A DNA stretch of 64,000 bases from Dipteronia dyeriana (GCA_032871835.1 CM065296.1:4412001-4476000); one strand, 5' to 3'. Positions 1 through 12,575 are shown, numbered from the stretch's first letter. Notes: generated by a model from the letters alone, not told the origin. Translations and numbers: made by a program.

Positions 1-1651
1 ATTTCAAATGGCTCCAACTTGTTTGCTTCGGCTCTGTCTCCGGTTGTGTTGATTGTGGGGTGTCAATGTTGCCAAACCTGCTCTCATAAATACAAAAAAT
101 CTCGAACAACTTGGTTCGAATGTCAGTAATTTGTTCTGAATAATCTATTGATAAATTAATACCAATAAACTCAAGCAAAACTTCTAAACCAGATAATTTA
201 ACCCTAGGATCTACTATAGCACTTAAGGCATAAAGTAGAGGAATGTTAGCCCAATATTTTTTCAATTTTGTCTCCATGGCAACAACTGCAGTGCCTAGAT
301 GTTCATCTTCTCTATAACTGTTTAACAGTTCAGACATTTCCACTATCTGATAGATTGTCTGGGAAGATGTGGGATAATATACCCCGGAAAGAGTTACAGT
401 TGCATTGTAAAAAATCTTTAAAAATTGAACAAAAATCTTTGCCACATACCAATCGTCTGTGGTAAGTATTTTTGGACTATGTTGACCTGTTTCAGTAAAT
501 TTCATGTTATAAAAACTTGTAATGGTTGTATCATATTCCAAACAATTTTGCAACATTAAATAAGTAGAGTTCCACCTTACCGGCATATCAGTTTGTAATC
601 GTCTGGGTTTCAGACCGTTTAATTTACAATGTCTCTTGAATTCACTGAATCTAGGATTAGAACTGTAAATCCAAGAAATGACATCTCTGATACGATCTAT
701 TTGGTCGCTTACCTGTTTTAAACCAGACTGTACAACTAAATTTATAATATGGCATGCACACCGTTGATGGAAGAAATAACCTCCATCTTGCGGGATATTT
801 CTTATAACAAACAATGCAATAGAGCTAGTATTTGCAGATGCATTATCAAATGTGATCGAAAGGATGTGATGCGTGATTTCATAAGTTTCTAAAACTTCCA
901 TTATGACATTAAAAATGTTTTCTCCGGTATGTGCAAAATCCATAGGACGAAATCCAAAAATTCTTTTTGTTATCCTCCAGTCAGAATCTAAATAATGTCC
1001 TGTGACACATAAATAGTCCTGTTTGAAACATGCATTCCAAATACCAGAAGTTAATGCAACATAGACACTTAAATGTTGTATTTCAGCAACTAAGTCATCC
1101 CTTTGGGTTTCAAACAATCGTATCAAATCATTTCTAGTGGTGGTTCTAGAAACAGGTTCAAATTGGGGGTTATATGCAGATGTGATTAATTCTTTATAAA
1201 ATGGACTCTCACCAATACTGATCGGTTGATCAGTTTGTGCAATGTATCGTGCCAAGCACTCTCTAGCGTGCATGGCGTCGAACTGCCACGTCATAACGGA
1301 CCCGTCTGGGTGCCGTTGAAGTTGTGTCTGGGTTGTAGTGTCTACCTGTCCATGTGCAGGCATACATTTGTGCATATGCCGTCTCAAATGTCCGATTCCC
1401 CCCGTACTTGTAGCATAATCCTTATGACAAAACTTACATTTAGCTCTTGGGCCAGACGTCCCGTTTGGGAGTGTCGTTTGTACTATGTTGAAACATTGCC
1501 ACACATCTGATGTTAATTTTATGGGACGTGATGTTAGTGTAACGCCGGAACCAGAAGGTCCCGCTTGAGTATGGGTTGGCTCTGAAATATCAAATTTATT
1601 GTTGAGCATATTCAAACCGTCCGGAAAATAAGACTGCTGGATAGGATCCAT
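1..1651 (-). CDS. hAT transposase, 5' partial frame (copy 1), open to the window edge
   Basis: Read codon by codon from ATG 1651-1649 leftwards, this frame has no stop through position 2, about 550 codons. It leaves the window, so the C-terminal dimerisation domain is not visible. A BED-type zinc finger lies at residues 51-96 (Trp51, Cys72, Cys75, His92, Cys96). The RNase H-like core follows: a D-x-W type motif near residue 203, TFDNAS with Asp269, then a segment around PVRWNSTYLML typical of plant Ac-like transposases. The first catalytic Asp appears to be Gly (TSGIW, codon GGT at 1043-1045); copy 2 in this window has Asp at the same place. By family knowledge this enzyme would cut and paste the element from which it comes. 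The frame is unusually well kept, but loss of the Asp argues against activity. Copy 2 is highly similar but broken. Confidence 0.85.
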   Translation of the reverse strand, partial: MDPIQQSYFPDGLNMLNNKFDISEPTHTQAGPSGSGVTLTSRPIKLTSDVWQCFNIVQTTLPNGTSGPRAKCKFCHKDYATSTGGIGHLRRHMHKCMPAHGQVDTTTQTQLQRHPDGSVMTWQFDAMHARECLARYIAQTDQPISIGESPFYKELITSAYNPQFEPVSRTTTRNDLIRLFETQRDDLVAEIQHLSVYVALTSGIWNACFKQDYLCVTGHYLDSDWRITKRIFGFRPMDFAHTGENIFNVIMEVLETYEITHHILSITFDNASANTSSIALFVIRNIPQDGGYFFHQRCACHIINLVVQSGLKQVSDQIDRIRDVISWIYSSNPRFSEFKRHCKLNGLKPRRLQTDMPVRWNSTYLMLQNCLEYDTTITSFYNMKFTETGQHSPKILTTDDWYVAKIFVQFLKIFYNATVTLSGVYYPTSSQTIYQIVEMSELLNSYREDEHLGTAVVAMETKLKKYWANIPLLYALSAIVDPRVKLSGLEVLLEFIGINLSIDYSEQITDIRTKLFEIFCIYESRFGNIDTPQSTQPETEPKQTSWSHLK

Positions 1652-2829
1652 TATCTAAAGTAAAAAAATGAGCACTATAGTAGTTAATAGTCAAATTAAA
1701 AATCAGTATTTACTAACAGTAATCTTAATTTACTAACAATAATTACTATAAATAATACGACACTTACAATAATTAATTTACTTCAAAAACAAATTAAATA
1801 AACAAAAAAATCATAATCTACTAACAAAACATATTAAATTCACTACTACAAATAAAATTGATAAATTTACTAACATAATATACTGACATAAAATTGATGA
1901 ATTGAACCACTACTCTTAAATTTACTAATAAAAAATTTTAAATTCACTACTACACTTTAAATTCATAATATACTCACCAAAAATATTAAAATAAACAACT
2001 ACACTAAAAATTCATAATTTATGTAAAAAAAAAACAATATCAAACGTAATTACTACACTTAACATTCATCATTTACGTATTATAAAAATTAAATTCAGTA
2101 ATACAAATTAACTTTCTAAATTTACTAATAACAAATATTAAAATTACTACTAAACTTAAAAATCTTAATATACTAAACAAAAAATATTAACATTAAAGCC
2201 CAAAAATTGATAAACTAACTAACTAAATATAAATGTTTTCATTAAGTAACTAAAATCTAAACATAAACATATAAATTTACTATGAGAATATGTTTGAGCA
2301 AAAGTAATAAAAAAATTGTACCTTTAAAATTTGGTGTGTTGGTGGAAAATGTAGAGAATTTTGTAGAGAGAGTAATAACCAAATTGAATGAAAAAGTTTA
2401 GAGAATTGGAGAATATATTAGAGATTGAGATTTGAGAGAATGAGATATTGAAAGAATGATAGAGAGAGTAAATGGAAAATGAAATGGATTGAAGTATTTA
2501 TAGAAAAATTTGATTTGTGGGTCAAAATGTAATTTAAAAGATTTCAGGGGGGGTTTTGTAAATTTTTTTGGCTCCAACGGCTGGAATTTGAATTCCGGCC
2601 GTTGGAGGGGTTTTGAAAAAAAAAGAAAAAAAACCTGCTTGGCCGAACGGACCGGCCGACCGGTCCGACAGGCCTGGCACGCCGGCTTGGCATGCTGTGG
2701 CGAGCCGGCCTGCCGGGCCTCCTACAAGCGGCCTGTCACGGGCCAGGCCGCAGCCTGGCTCGCTACCATCACAGGTCGTGCTTGGCACGACCCGTTATCT
2801 CCCTGGGCCAGCCCATTTTTACAGCACTA
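1..2829 (-). mobile_element. hAT DNA transposon copy 1, 5' end and body
   Basis: The terminus is at 2829: read on the minus strand the element starts TAGTGCTGTAAAAATGG and then runs into GC-rich subterminal sequence (2640-2815) rich in GGCC motifs, unlike the AT-rich surroundings. 1652-2340 is AT-rich leader with repeated TACTAACAA-like words. 2340-2530 is a purine-rich leader. The bases next to the end, GTCAAAAC (2830-2837), are the expected 8-bp target duplication, but the partner copy lies outside the window. The element landed in a foldback MITE. The same terminus appears in reverse orientation at 35182. Confidence 0.85.
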
Positions 2830-3102
2830 GTCAAAACTTCTCCATAATCAGTGGTCAACATGCAACGTACTGATGTAAGTTATATTAGTGCACATTGACC
2901 AGAACGGGATAATGTATATATATATATTATAATCTTACTATTGTCAATTCGAATTGATATAAAATATATCAGTTCCTTACGTATGGACCATGAGATTTAA
3001 AAGATGTTTTGACAGGTGCATGACAACCAAATCAAAATATTTAAATTTAATGACTCACATACAAGGAATAGATATATCTTATATCAATTTGAAATGACAA
3101 TA

Positions 3103-3139
<37 letters not shown>

Positions 3140-3140
3140 A
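2830..3140. repeat. Foldback MITE fragments
   Basis: 2830-2905 is the reverse complement of the foldback repeat best seen at 20150-20455 (shared words around ACTGATATAA, TTGCATGTGGACCATTGATTATGGAG and AGTTTTGACA). 2935-3140 is a second, diverged copy whose two ends are inverted repeats of each other (ATTGTCAATTCGAATTGATATAA against its complement near 3085-3110), with a (TA)n tract at 3108-3136. The hAT copy 1 inserted into the first fragment. Confidence 0.6.
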
Positions 3141-3747
3141 AAAACTTGTGGTATCAGAATTTAATTTAATTTAATTTAAACCCTCTTTGATTTGAGTAGG
3201 TATCAAAACCCTCTTTGAATAGGTATTAAAAATCCTGTGTACATATGGAAATTTTTCCTAAAAATTCGAAATTATAAAGTAAAAAAAAAAAATGTCGAAA
3301 CTCATAGAGTTTCTTGATAATAACCATTTTCAAACGCAAGATTAAAGTAATTTCTCGATCATCAAATTATATTCCTGTTTCCTGGTGGCTGTGATGTATA
3401 GACACGTATTACCCAAGGAGACATTCACAATTAGCCTAACTAACAAGTAACAAATGCATAATCAAAGGACGTTAGCTTAATTAAGTTGACCATAAAATTC
3501 AAGGTCTATAATATATACAACATTAAAGTGAAGCCAAGTTTTAATAAACTAATACATAATTAAAAAGTATGCAAAAATTAATATTGAAATAAAAAAACCT
3601 TTGCAAAATATCTATCCAATTTGGTATTGTTGGTGTAAGATTGTGAGGTCATTTTGCTTACGTAAAAAATTAATAGTAGACTTGGTCATATAATTAATCT
3701 GATATAATTCGGTGACAGTGACTTTGCTTTTGACCATATTTGATAGG
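3141..3747. other. AT-rich spacer, no gene seen
   Basis: Low-complexity AT-rich sequence with poly-A runs. No coding frame, repeat boundary or RNA gene that I can support. Confidence 0.6.
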
Positions 3748-4288
3748 TGTTGTATATGAATTTTACCAAGTATACACGTCATTGATAGGAAAGAGAAAAT
3801 AGCCAGGTGGACGCCCAAACGGGCACTCAGGAAATATCCTACGAGGCATCATTAAAGAGAAGAAAAGCCCGAATACGCATATGTAGAATGAAACCTACTC
3901 GGGATCAGTTAACAACACTCAGGACTGGTTAAACAACGCTACCATTCGGGTTCAAACGGCGCTACTCGGGACCATCAGGTATTATTCTTACTCGGGAATA
4001 AATACGACTCGAGTAAGAACTTGGTGCTTATTTCACACGGATTAAGTCATTAAATACGCGAAGATATCCATCAGGAAGGAATCCCAAATAATAGAACATT
4101 AAGTTAGAAGAGTCTCCCAATCAGGAAATAACTTGATTTTTTTACGAAGACTACATTCTTATAAGGAAACAAGTCCAAATTGAACTACACTACTAGAATC
4201 TCACTCGATTTCCGTAAAAGACTCCGAAATAGGAAAGAAGACAAATCAACCTCAAGCAAGTAACCAAATCACAATTAAATACAAATCG
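3748..4288 (+). repeat. 5' LTR, truncated at its 3' side
   Basis: Matches the first 540 or so bases of the right LTR (9155 onwards) with few substitutions, then departs after ATTAAATACAAAT, where the right LTR goes on for over 300 bp. The deletion junction shows only a few bases of overlap (CAAAT). Confidence 0.85.
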
Positions 4289-4732
4289 GACGACAACAAG
4301 AACTTTAACAGGAGAAACTCCGTTCACCTTAGCATTCGGAACAGAAGCTGTCATCCCCGTAGAAACATCGTATGCGTCCCCCCAGGTCAGGCTATACGAT
4401 GAAGAATAGAATGTTGATATGCTACTACAAAGTTTGGATAAGCTAGAAGAAAAAAGGGAAAAGTACCGAATAAGAAATACAACATATCAACAAAGAGTGG
4501 CTCGCCACTACAACTCTCGTGTTCGGATCAGGAAATTCCAGTTAGGAGACCTGTTGCTTAAGAATGTGTCATTGAACACAAAAAATAGAGCCTCAGGATC
4601 CCTGGCTGACAAATGGGAAGGTCCATACAAAATCGAGGGGATAGCTGACCATGGAGCTTATTGGATTGCTTGACCTAATGGAGGGGTGTTACCCCGACCA
4701 TGCAATGCCCAATATTTGAAGATTTTCTATCC

Positions 4733-4735
<3 letters not shown>
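4289..4735 (+). pseudogene. Tat-lineage pol remnant: integrase C-terminal region
   Basis: The frame starting at 4289 reads through a TGETPF..AFGTEAVIP stretch, then QRVARHYN, a KWEGPYKI motif, GAYWIA and finally LPRPCNAQYLKIFYP. This is the typical C-terminal signature of Tat/Athila-type integrases. It is broken by an in-frame TAG at 4407-4409 and by TGA after GAYWIA (about 4672). It is preceded directly by LTR sequence, so this is a deletion remnant with no start of its own. An (AT)n run at 4735-4768 follows. Confidence 0.8.
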
Positions 4736-4773
<38 letters not shown>

Positions 4774-5337
4774 TGAATATTTTATTCTTTTTTCTAGTCA
4801 GGACAATATTGGTAGGATAAATATTAAACTGTAATTTAAATCTGTCGATTTTTTACAGTAATAAATAAAATTACTTGGAATTTTCAAAAGGAAAGCATCT
4901 AGCTCGGGATTTCCAAAAGAAAGCATATGATAATAAGAACATATGGAAGAAAAGCATGATAATAAGAACATGCAAATAAAATTCTCGGGACCATCAAATC
5001 CCGAATGGGAGGAGAAGCTCGTAGGAGCATGCCAGCCGAGCATGGTCAAAATGACCTTCGCAAAAAGGCAAACCCGATGCATCAGACTCTGGAAAAATGC
5101 TTGGGACGCTATCGGGAGAAATTCGGGTGAAATGCGTAGCTGTGTTGAAGCAACTTTAAAAAAAAAAGAGCTCAACGATTCGGCAAACCCTTGCGCATAA
5201 AAAATAGGGAGACGTCCTTAATATTGCGTAAGGACTCGAACGTATGATCATGGTGAGCCTTGATGTAACGTTCGAGTAGCAACCGGGTATGAAACACGTG
5301 TAAACTTCTGTTTCAAGATGACTCGGTTAATAATAAA

Positions 5338-5540
5338 GAGCCAGTTTAATAAGATACTTAGCAATTGAAGTCATTCAGGTAACAACCGGTTTAATAAGAT
5401 ACTCGGTTAAGTTACCTGAACATCGAAGAAGCCAGTTTAAAAAGATACTTGGCAATTGAAGTTATTCGGGTAACAGTCGGTTTAATAAGATACTCGGTTA
5501 AGTTACCCGAACACCAGCCAGTTTAATACAGCACTCGGCA
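5338..5540 (+). repeat. About 90-bp tandem repeat between pol and antisense ORF
   Basis: The motif AGCCAGTTTAA recurs at about 5340, 5431 and 5516, interleaved with copies of GGTTTAATAAGATACTCGGTTAAGTTACC. Roughly two and a half diverged units. Tandem repeats in this part of Tat elements are common. Confidence 0.7.
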
Positions 5541-5678
5541 ACAATCAGCAATGAACAGATCAAGACCATTCAATTCAGAATAAAATAAGATTTTATTGCT
5601 CCTAAAAGAATGGTTACAGTTCAAAGAATGGTTCTGTACAAGTAAAAAATAATCAGAAATTTCTACAATTCTACAAAA

Positions 5679-8425
5679 TCAAGGTTGCGAGGAATTCGAG
5701 CATTTGCCAATACTCGGATCTGGCACCATCTCGTACTCACGAAGCAGGCTCTCATTAGACGGCCAAGTGATATCGTCGACAGTGTCATCCATCCACTGGC
5801 TATAATCTTCAACAGGGACTGGCCAGACATCTGGGACTGCACCCTCAACCGACTCTTGACTTGCGTAAAAGGTCGAGAGAGAATGCTCAGACGGAATCTC
5901 TAAATGCATAGGATGGGGCTCTTTACCTTGACTACGATAGTAGGCTCTCCATTCCTTCATCTGAATCCGAATAGATTCCAAGGACCGGTCCACATGGTGT
6001 TTGATTGACACCTCCCAATTAGCACGAAATTTCTGGTCGCCTTATTCTTAACTTTGAAAAACTCACCGGCCGAAACTAGCCCACGTTGAAATTCCCGAAG
6101 AAGTAGGGCATCATAAGCAGGGGATCTTTTAAAACGATCCACCTCTTGGACTTCTAGTTCCAACCTGGCCTCTCGGGTAAGGGATTCAACTGTCAGCACT
6201 TGGCACTCCAGATCTTCAATTTTTTGGTCATACGGTGACTTCGCCTGCTCCGCCTCCTGCTCGACCTTGAGCATGGATTCTTCAGTAGAAGATAGAAGAT
6301 TCTGAAGTGATACAACCTTCTTCTCTGCCAGAGATGCCTTGTCCTCGGCTTCAACCTGCTTCGCCAGACAATGGTCGGTAAATATTTGTACAGAACCGAC
6401 CTCCTGCTGGTAAGTTTTCTCTGCTCAAGCACGACCCTCCTCACTCGCCTTCAGCTGAGCCTCTAGACGCCTTATTCGATCAGCTTGATGTTGCTGAGTC
6501 TGAATAAGCTCAGCAAATTCAGCCACCATCTGCAAAGGGATATACTTACAAATCTGGCAGAAGCAGAACAATAAAGGAGTCAGATTTAACCGAGTCAGAT
6601 TTAACTTACATAAGATGCGCCGTTGAAAACGTTTTGGAGACGTTCGGACAGTGAACCATCTTTAAAACCGCTCCAGCGGTCCTCCCCGATAAAATCCCGA
6701 TCGGAGGACATCTCTCATAGCATATTCTGGGGAGAAAGGAATAAAGGAACCCCCGAAGGTTCAACTCCCAGATTTCCAAACTCGAGGGCAGGAGAAGCCA
6801 TGTTCGGTTCTAAGGATGGAGAAGGAACCCCCGAAGGTTCAGCCCCCATATCTCCAACTTCGGGGGTAGAAGAAGCCCTAATCGATTCTGAAGCGGCTGC
6901 ATCTACTGATGCTTCAACGCAAACACTCGGAGCAATCTCATCCACAACGTCTTCGTCACTGGAGTCAATAAATGAGACTACCCGAGGAACTTTGAGTTGA
7001 CGAGACGACGAACTAACTGCCTTTCGCTTCTCACCCCTAGAACGGTGGAAGTTAAGATCAGCAGCAGGATCTTCTTGCGGATCGTCCCGAAAAGACTCAA
7101 AGAATTCGGCACCTGCAAGCACTTGATCCGTCAAGATGTTACCACCGTCGCCAGCTTCAAATCGTTTAACAAGCTCTTCACCCGCACCTTCATATTGCCT
7201 CTCATTATTTTCAGGCAGTTGGGTGTCAATTGGCTCACCTTGGCCACTTGGACCAGTAAAATCCTGAGTAGAAGGATGAGCACCCCGATCAACACACTCG
7301 GGAATTTGCTCAGCAATATCAGTTTCCTCATCAGGCTCGGGTGGAGCAATACCCTCATCGCTCTAACGGGAAGCTTCCTTTCTACTCGCTTGTAAAATTG
7401 CCTTCACCTGGCGAGCCTGAAGATCGCTGACAACGTCCGTATCGAACACTAAAAAAAAATTATGTTAGAAAAGAAAATGAAAAGCAGAGAAATACAACAG
7501 AAAGGGCGTCGGGTTACTTACATCGCCTGCGATGGCCCGAAACCTGTCTGAAGAAGCCGAGCTTTATCAAGTCATCCTCTTTGAAAAGATAGCTCTTGCT
7601 CCTCTTCTCCAGAGTACGAGCAGCTGTATGAGTCAGCCTCTTCAACTTAGAATCACTATAATCAATTATTTTCTTGTTCCACACTTCGGGGGAATAGAAG
7701 AAAAGGGGAACACTCAGCACTGTTCGGGAATCCCCAGATCGAACAGTGACGTAGAGCCCAAGAGTCCCTCCAGTAAAAAACCAATTGTTCTTCCAGAACT
7801 TATTGGATGTGGGGAATCCCCATATAAAGCCCTTCTTTTTTGGGTCATCAGAAGCATCGACCCCCCTATTCACCTTTGCTTTTTTGGGGACCCAACCGTC
7901 CGAAGGAGTAGACGCAAGAGAATAGGTCCCTGTTTTGCTAACCTGCCTCAGCGTAAAGAAATGCCTGGTTTCATTCGGGGAAGGCGGCGAAAGGTTCATT
8001 CGACTGAACATGTGCCACATGCATATCATGACTTTGTAACTATTTGGGGCCAACTGAACTGGGGCTATCCCTGCTTCAGCTAAAAACCAGGCAATAAAAG
8101 ACTGAAGGGGAAGTGTGACCCCGCAGCAAAGCATGAATCCATAAATCGCGACCATGCTCTAGGGAGGATTCCGTACGGCTCTATCCCCCGCAGGAACCAA
8201 AGTGTCTGAGTCGGGCAAGTCGAATAGGGAACAGTATTTTTCTATTTCAGCTGGCCCAACCACATTCGGCTCAGTATCAAAGCCACTCGGGAGAGTATCA
8301 GAAAACGAAAGACGGGACGCCCTGTACACTTCATCAACATCACCCTCGTTAACAGTCTGTTCCCTGGTCTGAACGCTGCTCGAGCCATGCTTGTATACCT
8401 TACTTCTGTTCTGATGTTTACCCAT
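5679..8425 (-). pseudogene. Antisense ORF of the Tat element (Transposase_28-like, coiled coil)
   Basis: Reading from ATG 8425: a short N-terminus, then a block around SLFDLPDSDTLVPAGD and YGFMLCCGVTLPLQSFI, which resembles the plant putative gypsy-type transposon domain (Pfam Transposase_28). A TAG at about 8158-8160 breaks it. The frame runs to a consensus splice donor (GTAAGT, about 7517 on the minus strand), with an exon resuming near 7450 after a pyrimidine-rich TAG. That exon codes an acidic, Ser/Pro-rich region with a basic stretch (RSRGEKRKA) and two EPSGVP repeats (7134-6715), later a Glu/Lys-rich probable coiled coil (about 6440-5957) containing DRFKRSPAYDALLLREFQRG, and ends at 5679 with frameshifts between blocks. 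Function unknown. Extra ORFs, some antisense, are an established feature of Tat elements. Confidence 0.7.
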
Positions 8426-9144
8426 CCTTCTAAAAGATACCCTGTGATCAGAAATATCAGAATCAGAACTAGATGGAGAACTCGATACAGGGCTGAAAGT
8501 GACGTCAGGGTGAAGCCCAGAAACATCAACCTTTAAGAACGGAGGTTCATCTATTGGGATATCCCCCGGTTATCGTTTAATGCAAGATACTAACTGAAAA
8601 TCCTTACGTTCTAATGCATCAAAAGTGATTTTAAAGAGACGATGGCGGGAAGATGGCCCCATTAAAACTAACCTTGAATTGAGATTGATGCAAGATCTTC
8701 AAACGGAGAATCACGAACTTCTGGATAAAGAAATCTGTGTTTAAAGAAATTTCTGCTGAAAATTTTTGAGAATAAATCAACAATGTCTCTCAGTGAAGAA
8801 TTTAAAGACGAGACGACATGAAACCCTAGGATTTCAAAGCGGGAAAAAACTTATGACGAAACTCGATGACGTAGGCGGCGTTTGGGGAAATGAAAAAATC
8901 ATTTCTCATAAATGATATTGAAAAACGAAGAGACGAGGGACGCGTGTCAAAACAGAAAGTAGCATTCAACCGTCAGAACTTCAAAACGTCGCCATCATTT
9001 AAGATCTCGCGTGATGAAGCGAATCGAAATTACAGAGTCACCATTAAGACACGCCATTATGACAAGACGGTTATTTTGACAAGTGAAAATTAAAACGATT
9101 AAAATACTCTTGCCCGAAATTAAATTTACTCGGCAAAAATATTT

Positions 9145-9154
9145 AAGGGGGTAT
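9145..9154 (+). other. Polypurine tract of the Tat element
   Basis: AAGGGGGTAT lies directly before the 3' LTR start (TGTTGTATG at 9155), the position where plus-strand DNA synthesis is primed. Confidence 0.75.
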
Positions 9155-10028
9155 TGTTGTATGTGAATTTTATCAAGCATACACGTCATTGACAGGAAGG
9201 ATAAAATAGCCAGGTGGACGCCCAAATAGGCACTCAGGAAATATCCTACGAGGCATCATTAAAGAGAAGAAAAGCCCGAGTACGCATATGTAGAATGAAA
9301 CCTACTCGGGATTAGTTAACAACACTCGAGACTGGTTAAACAACGCTTCCACTTGGGCTCAAACGGCGTTACTCCGGACCATCAGGTATTATTCTTACTC
9401 GGGAATAAATACGACTCAAGTAAGAACTTGGTGCTTATTTCACACGGATTAAGTCATTAAATACGCGAAGATATCTATCAGGAAGGAATCCCAAATAATG
9501 GAACATTAAGTTAGAAGAGTCACCCAATCAGGAAATAACTTGATTTCTTTACGAAGACTACATTCTTATAAGGAAACAAGTCCAAATTGAACTACACTAC
9601 TAGAATCCCACTCGATTTCCGTAAAAGACTCCGAAACAGGAAAGAAGACAAATCAACCTCAAGCAAGTAACCAAATCACAATTAAATACAAATATCTTGT
9701 ATTACTTGTACAAAGCAGATTAGGGTTCTATAAGCATATAAATAGACCCATAATCTGGCTCCAAAAGATATAGGCAATATAGCATACAGCAATCATAGCA
9801 AATACAGAGAGAAAAATGAGAGATCGAGAGCTTGTAAACATCATATTTTCATAGTAGATTTTGGCTTGGTTGATCCTTCAACCACCCGTGGACGTTTCTC
9901 CGATCATCGGAGTTTTACCACGTAAAACTTTTGTCTTCGTTACTCTCTCTGAATCTCTTTCTCTTTGAATTAATAGCCAAAATCCAATCCTTGTTGGCTT
10001 TTCTGACGTAATCCAGAAATCGACGTCA
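9155..10028 (+). repeat. 3' LTR of the Tat element
   Basis: 874 bp, starts TGTTG and ends GACGTCA. A TATA-like box (CATATAAATAGACCC) sits at about 9737-9751 and is the likely LTR promoter. The left LTR lost this half. Confidence 0.85.
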
Positions 10029-12575
10029 ATAGTCAGTCATTTTTTTACTTTTTTTTTTCAAGCCAATGAGGTTTTTAATTCATTCATTTATATAATCTAA
10101 TTCATTGGAACATATTAATAATTATTCAATATAAATTATAAACTAATCATGGGGTTTTCAAATTCATATTACATTTGATTATAAATTTTACATTGTCATA
10201 CGTCATTACTTAAATTTAGTTCTTAATTTTTATTTTTTTCGTTTCAAGTAATTATCGAATTGTAATTTTATAAAATTCAACAATTGCTATATTGGGACGT
10301 ATTCTTAAAATTTATGTATATATATAATATTTCAAATATATATATATAAAGTGAAACTTTATATTCTTTTTAGTTCTTGGGGTTAGAATTGAAAAATGTG
10401 CTTGTAGTCAATTCATAGGGCACATAGTCTTATACAATTTCAAATGAAAACGAACAATTTTTGAAGGAAGAGGAAATTTTGGAGTGCTTGACCAAACAAA
10501 TTATGTACCTAATTAACTCAAATTTTGAATTTCACAATGTGAAATCAATTAATTAGTATAGCTACATATTTATATATTTATTTATTTATAAATAAGCACA
10601 TGTCCAACTTGAATTACACTTGAATTTGTGTTGAGTGGGAGAGAAATGTGAGCTACAGTGTGAAATGAGAGGTCGGCAGAATCTTTTTTTTTTTTCTTGA
10701 GACTTTCTAAGGGTCAAAAATTGTGCAATTGGAGAAAAAAATTGTCTCAAAATTCGTTGAAAAAAAATACGTATTACACACACATATATATAAATTGTAT
10801 TGATTGTCATCCAACTTCTTTCATGATATAAAGCATAAAAAAGATCATATAGACTTTTTTAAAATTAAAAAAATATATAGACTTTTTTTAAATTAAAAAA
10901 ATATAGTCGAGTCTTTCTTTAATTATACATGTCAAAACTTTTTAGACTTAGCTAGAGCCACTCTTTGCTTACTAGTGTTAAAAAACAACAACAAAATTTA
11001 TACACGTATGCATATTTTAAAAAGTTGACATATAGCTAACTCTATAATATTCATGAATTGTCATTGGTTTAAAAAAAATACACACCTAATAGTTGAACTT
11101 AATCAAAATTAATTAACACCAATTAAATTGCCAAAATATGCTCTAAATCCATGATCAAACAAAATAAATAATATACAAAGACTAATCACAAAGTCTCTAG
11201 ACCTAGGAGAGAATTTTGGGTGCATTTGAATACACATCTATCTTCTGTTGCAATCATCCACTTGATAAATATTACATATGCATCCACTCAGCATCCAAGA
11301 ATTTTCACTGAAACTAAATACGTGGAATATTTAAAATTAAAAGTCTAGAGAATGATCCATTTCCGGTCCAAGTATGCAATTAACACGTACACGTATTGCA
11401 TAAGATACAAATATTGTGATATCATTCAACACACGCATACACAATTAACGTCATTAAATTAACACAACCATCATTTTGTGTAATCGTGTTTAGGTGTTTC
11501 ATATACAATTTCCTTGAAGAAATAATCATGCATGCCTTCTTGTTGTTTTTGTTTTTTCTCATCGTCAGATATATTATTCTTTTTCGTCTTGACTAGTAAT
11601 TATATATATTTCCAATCTTATCGTCTTCGTCTTCTTCTATAATTTTTAATTTTTTGGTTTCATTCATGAGCTAGCATACATATATATCATGCATGTGACT
11701 CATGAGATGCGATATGATGGACCACATGCACCAAAGTGAACCTGGAAAATTTTGATACATATACTGATATACCATGCATGTTCGATCTTCTAGAAATCTA
11801 TTGAGTGGTGATTGGTGAGACACGAGTACTGAAAAGTAGTTCTGGAAAACACCAAATGTGGATGAGAATATAATAGTCTTTTCGTTAAAATCTGTGTATC
11901 ATTTTCAATCATTACAGGGTTTTATTAGAATCTTCACCAAGAACTAAAAATTCAACGTAGGGATTTACTAAGGTCTCGGGACCCAAAAATGAGGATATCT
12001 TTATTGCCCGTTCGCAACATTCAATCAACACATTTTCACGTGTAACGTGTGTGTGTGAGCTGTGCAATTTAATGAGAGAATATAGGGTTTTATTGCTCTT
12101 TTAAGTTTAAACCGTAACTAATATATATTTATATGAATGAATAAAAATATTATCACAATTTTTATTATTATTACTTTTTTTACTTTTTCGTTTACAAATA
12201 ATTTTTAGATTTTTTTTTATTGTACTTCATCTTCTTCGTTGGACCTTACTTGGAGATCGAATCGACCTCCGATGAAAGTTTGTTGGTTTGACCTCCATGG
12301 AGGTCTAATTCAACCTCATGGAGGTCGAAATGGAGATCAATGAAAAAGATGGAAAAATAAAAATTAGAAAATTAGAAAATTTCATTTTTATCCAATAAAT
12401 CTCAGAAATTATAAAAATACCTCAAAACCTCAGAAACTACAATAAGTCTTGAAAATACCCAATAGTCTTAAAATATACGCTAAAAAATGTGCTATATAAT
12501 TTTCAAACCCGCGAACTAATTATCTCTTAACTTTTTTCATATTTTAAGTATCAAGTACATAGAATACTATTTGTA
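10029..12575. other. AT-rich intergenic DNA, no gene seen
   Basis: No coding frame with recognisable motifs on either strand. A 16-bp perfect palindrome GACCTCCATGGAGGTC sits near 12289 within a small cluster of GGAGGTC words (12250-12330). Nothing else is supported. Confidence 0.55.

Larger units (their letters stand above)
3748..10028 (+). mobile_element. Deleted Ty3/gypsy element, Tat lineage, with antisense ORF
   Basis: Two direct long terminal repeats start at 3748 and 9155 with the same sequence (TGTTGTAT...). The flanks are ATAGG (3743-3747) and ATAGT (10029-10033), a 5-bp target duplication with one mismatch. Inside are only the last part of pol (plus strand), a tandem repeat block, and a long minus-strand ORF, then a polypurine tract and the 3' LTR. 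gag, protease, reverse transcriptase, RNase H and most of integrase are missing. A junction within the left LTR (about 4288) fuses it directly to pol, so the primer-binding site is gone too. The element cannot move by itself. Confidence 0.85.

Noticed and set aside
2510..2873. Three overlapping GC-rich ORFs
   Set aside because: They lie in the GC-rich subterminal region of the hAT element, open on both strands because of composition; no domain.
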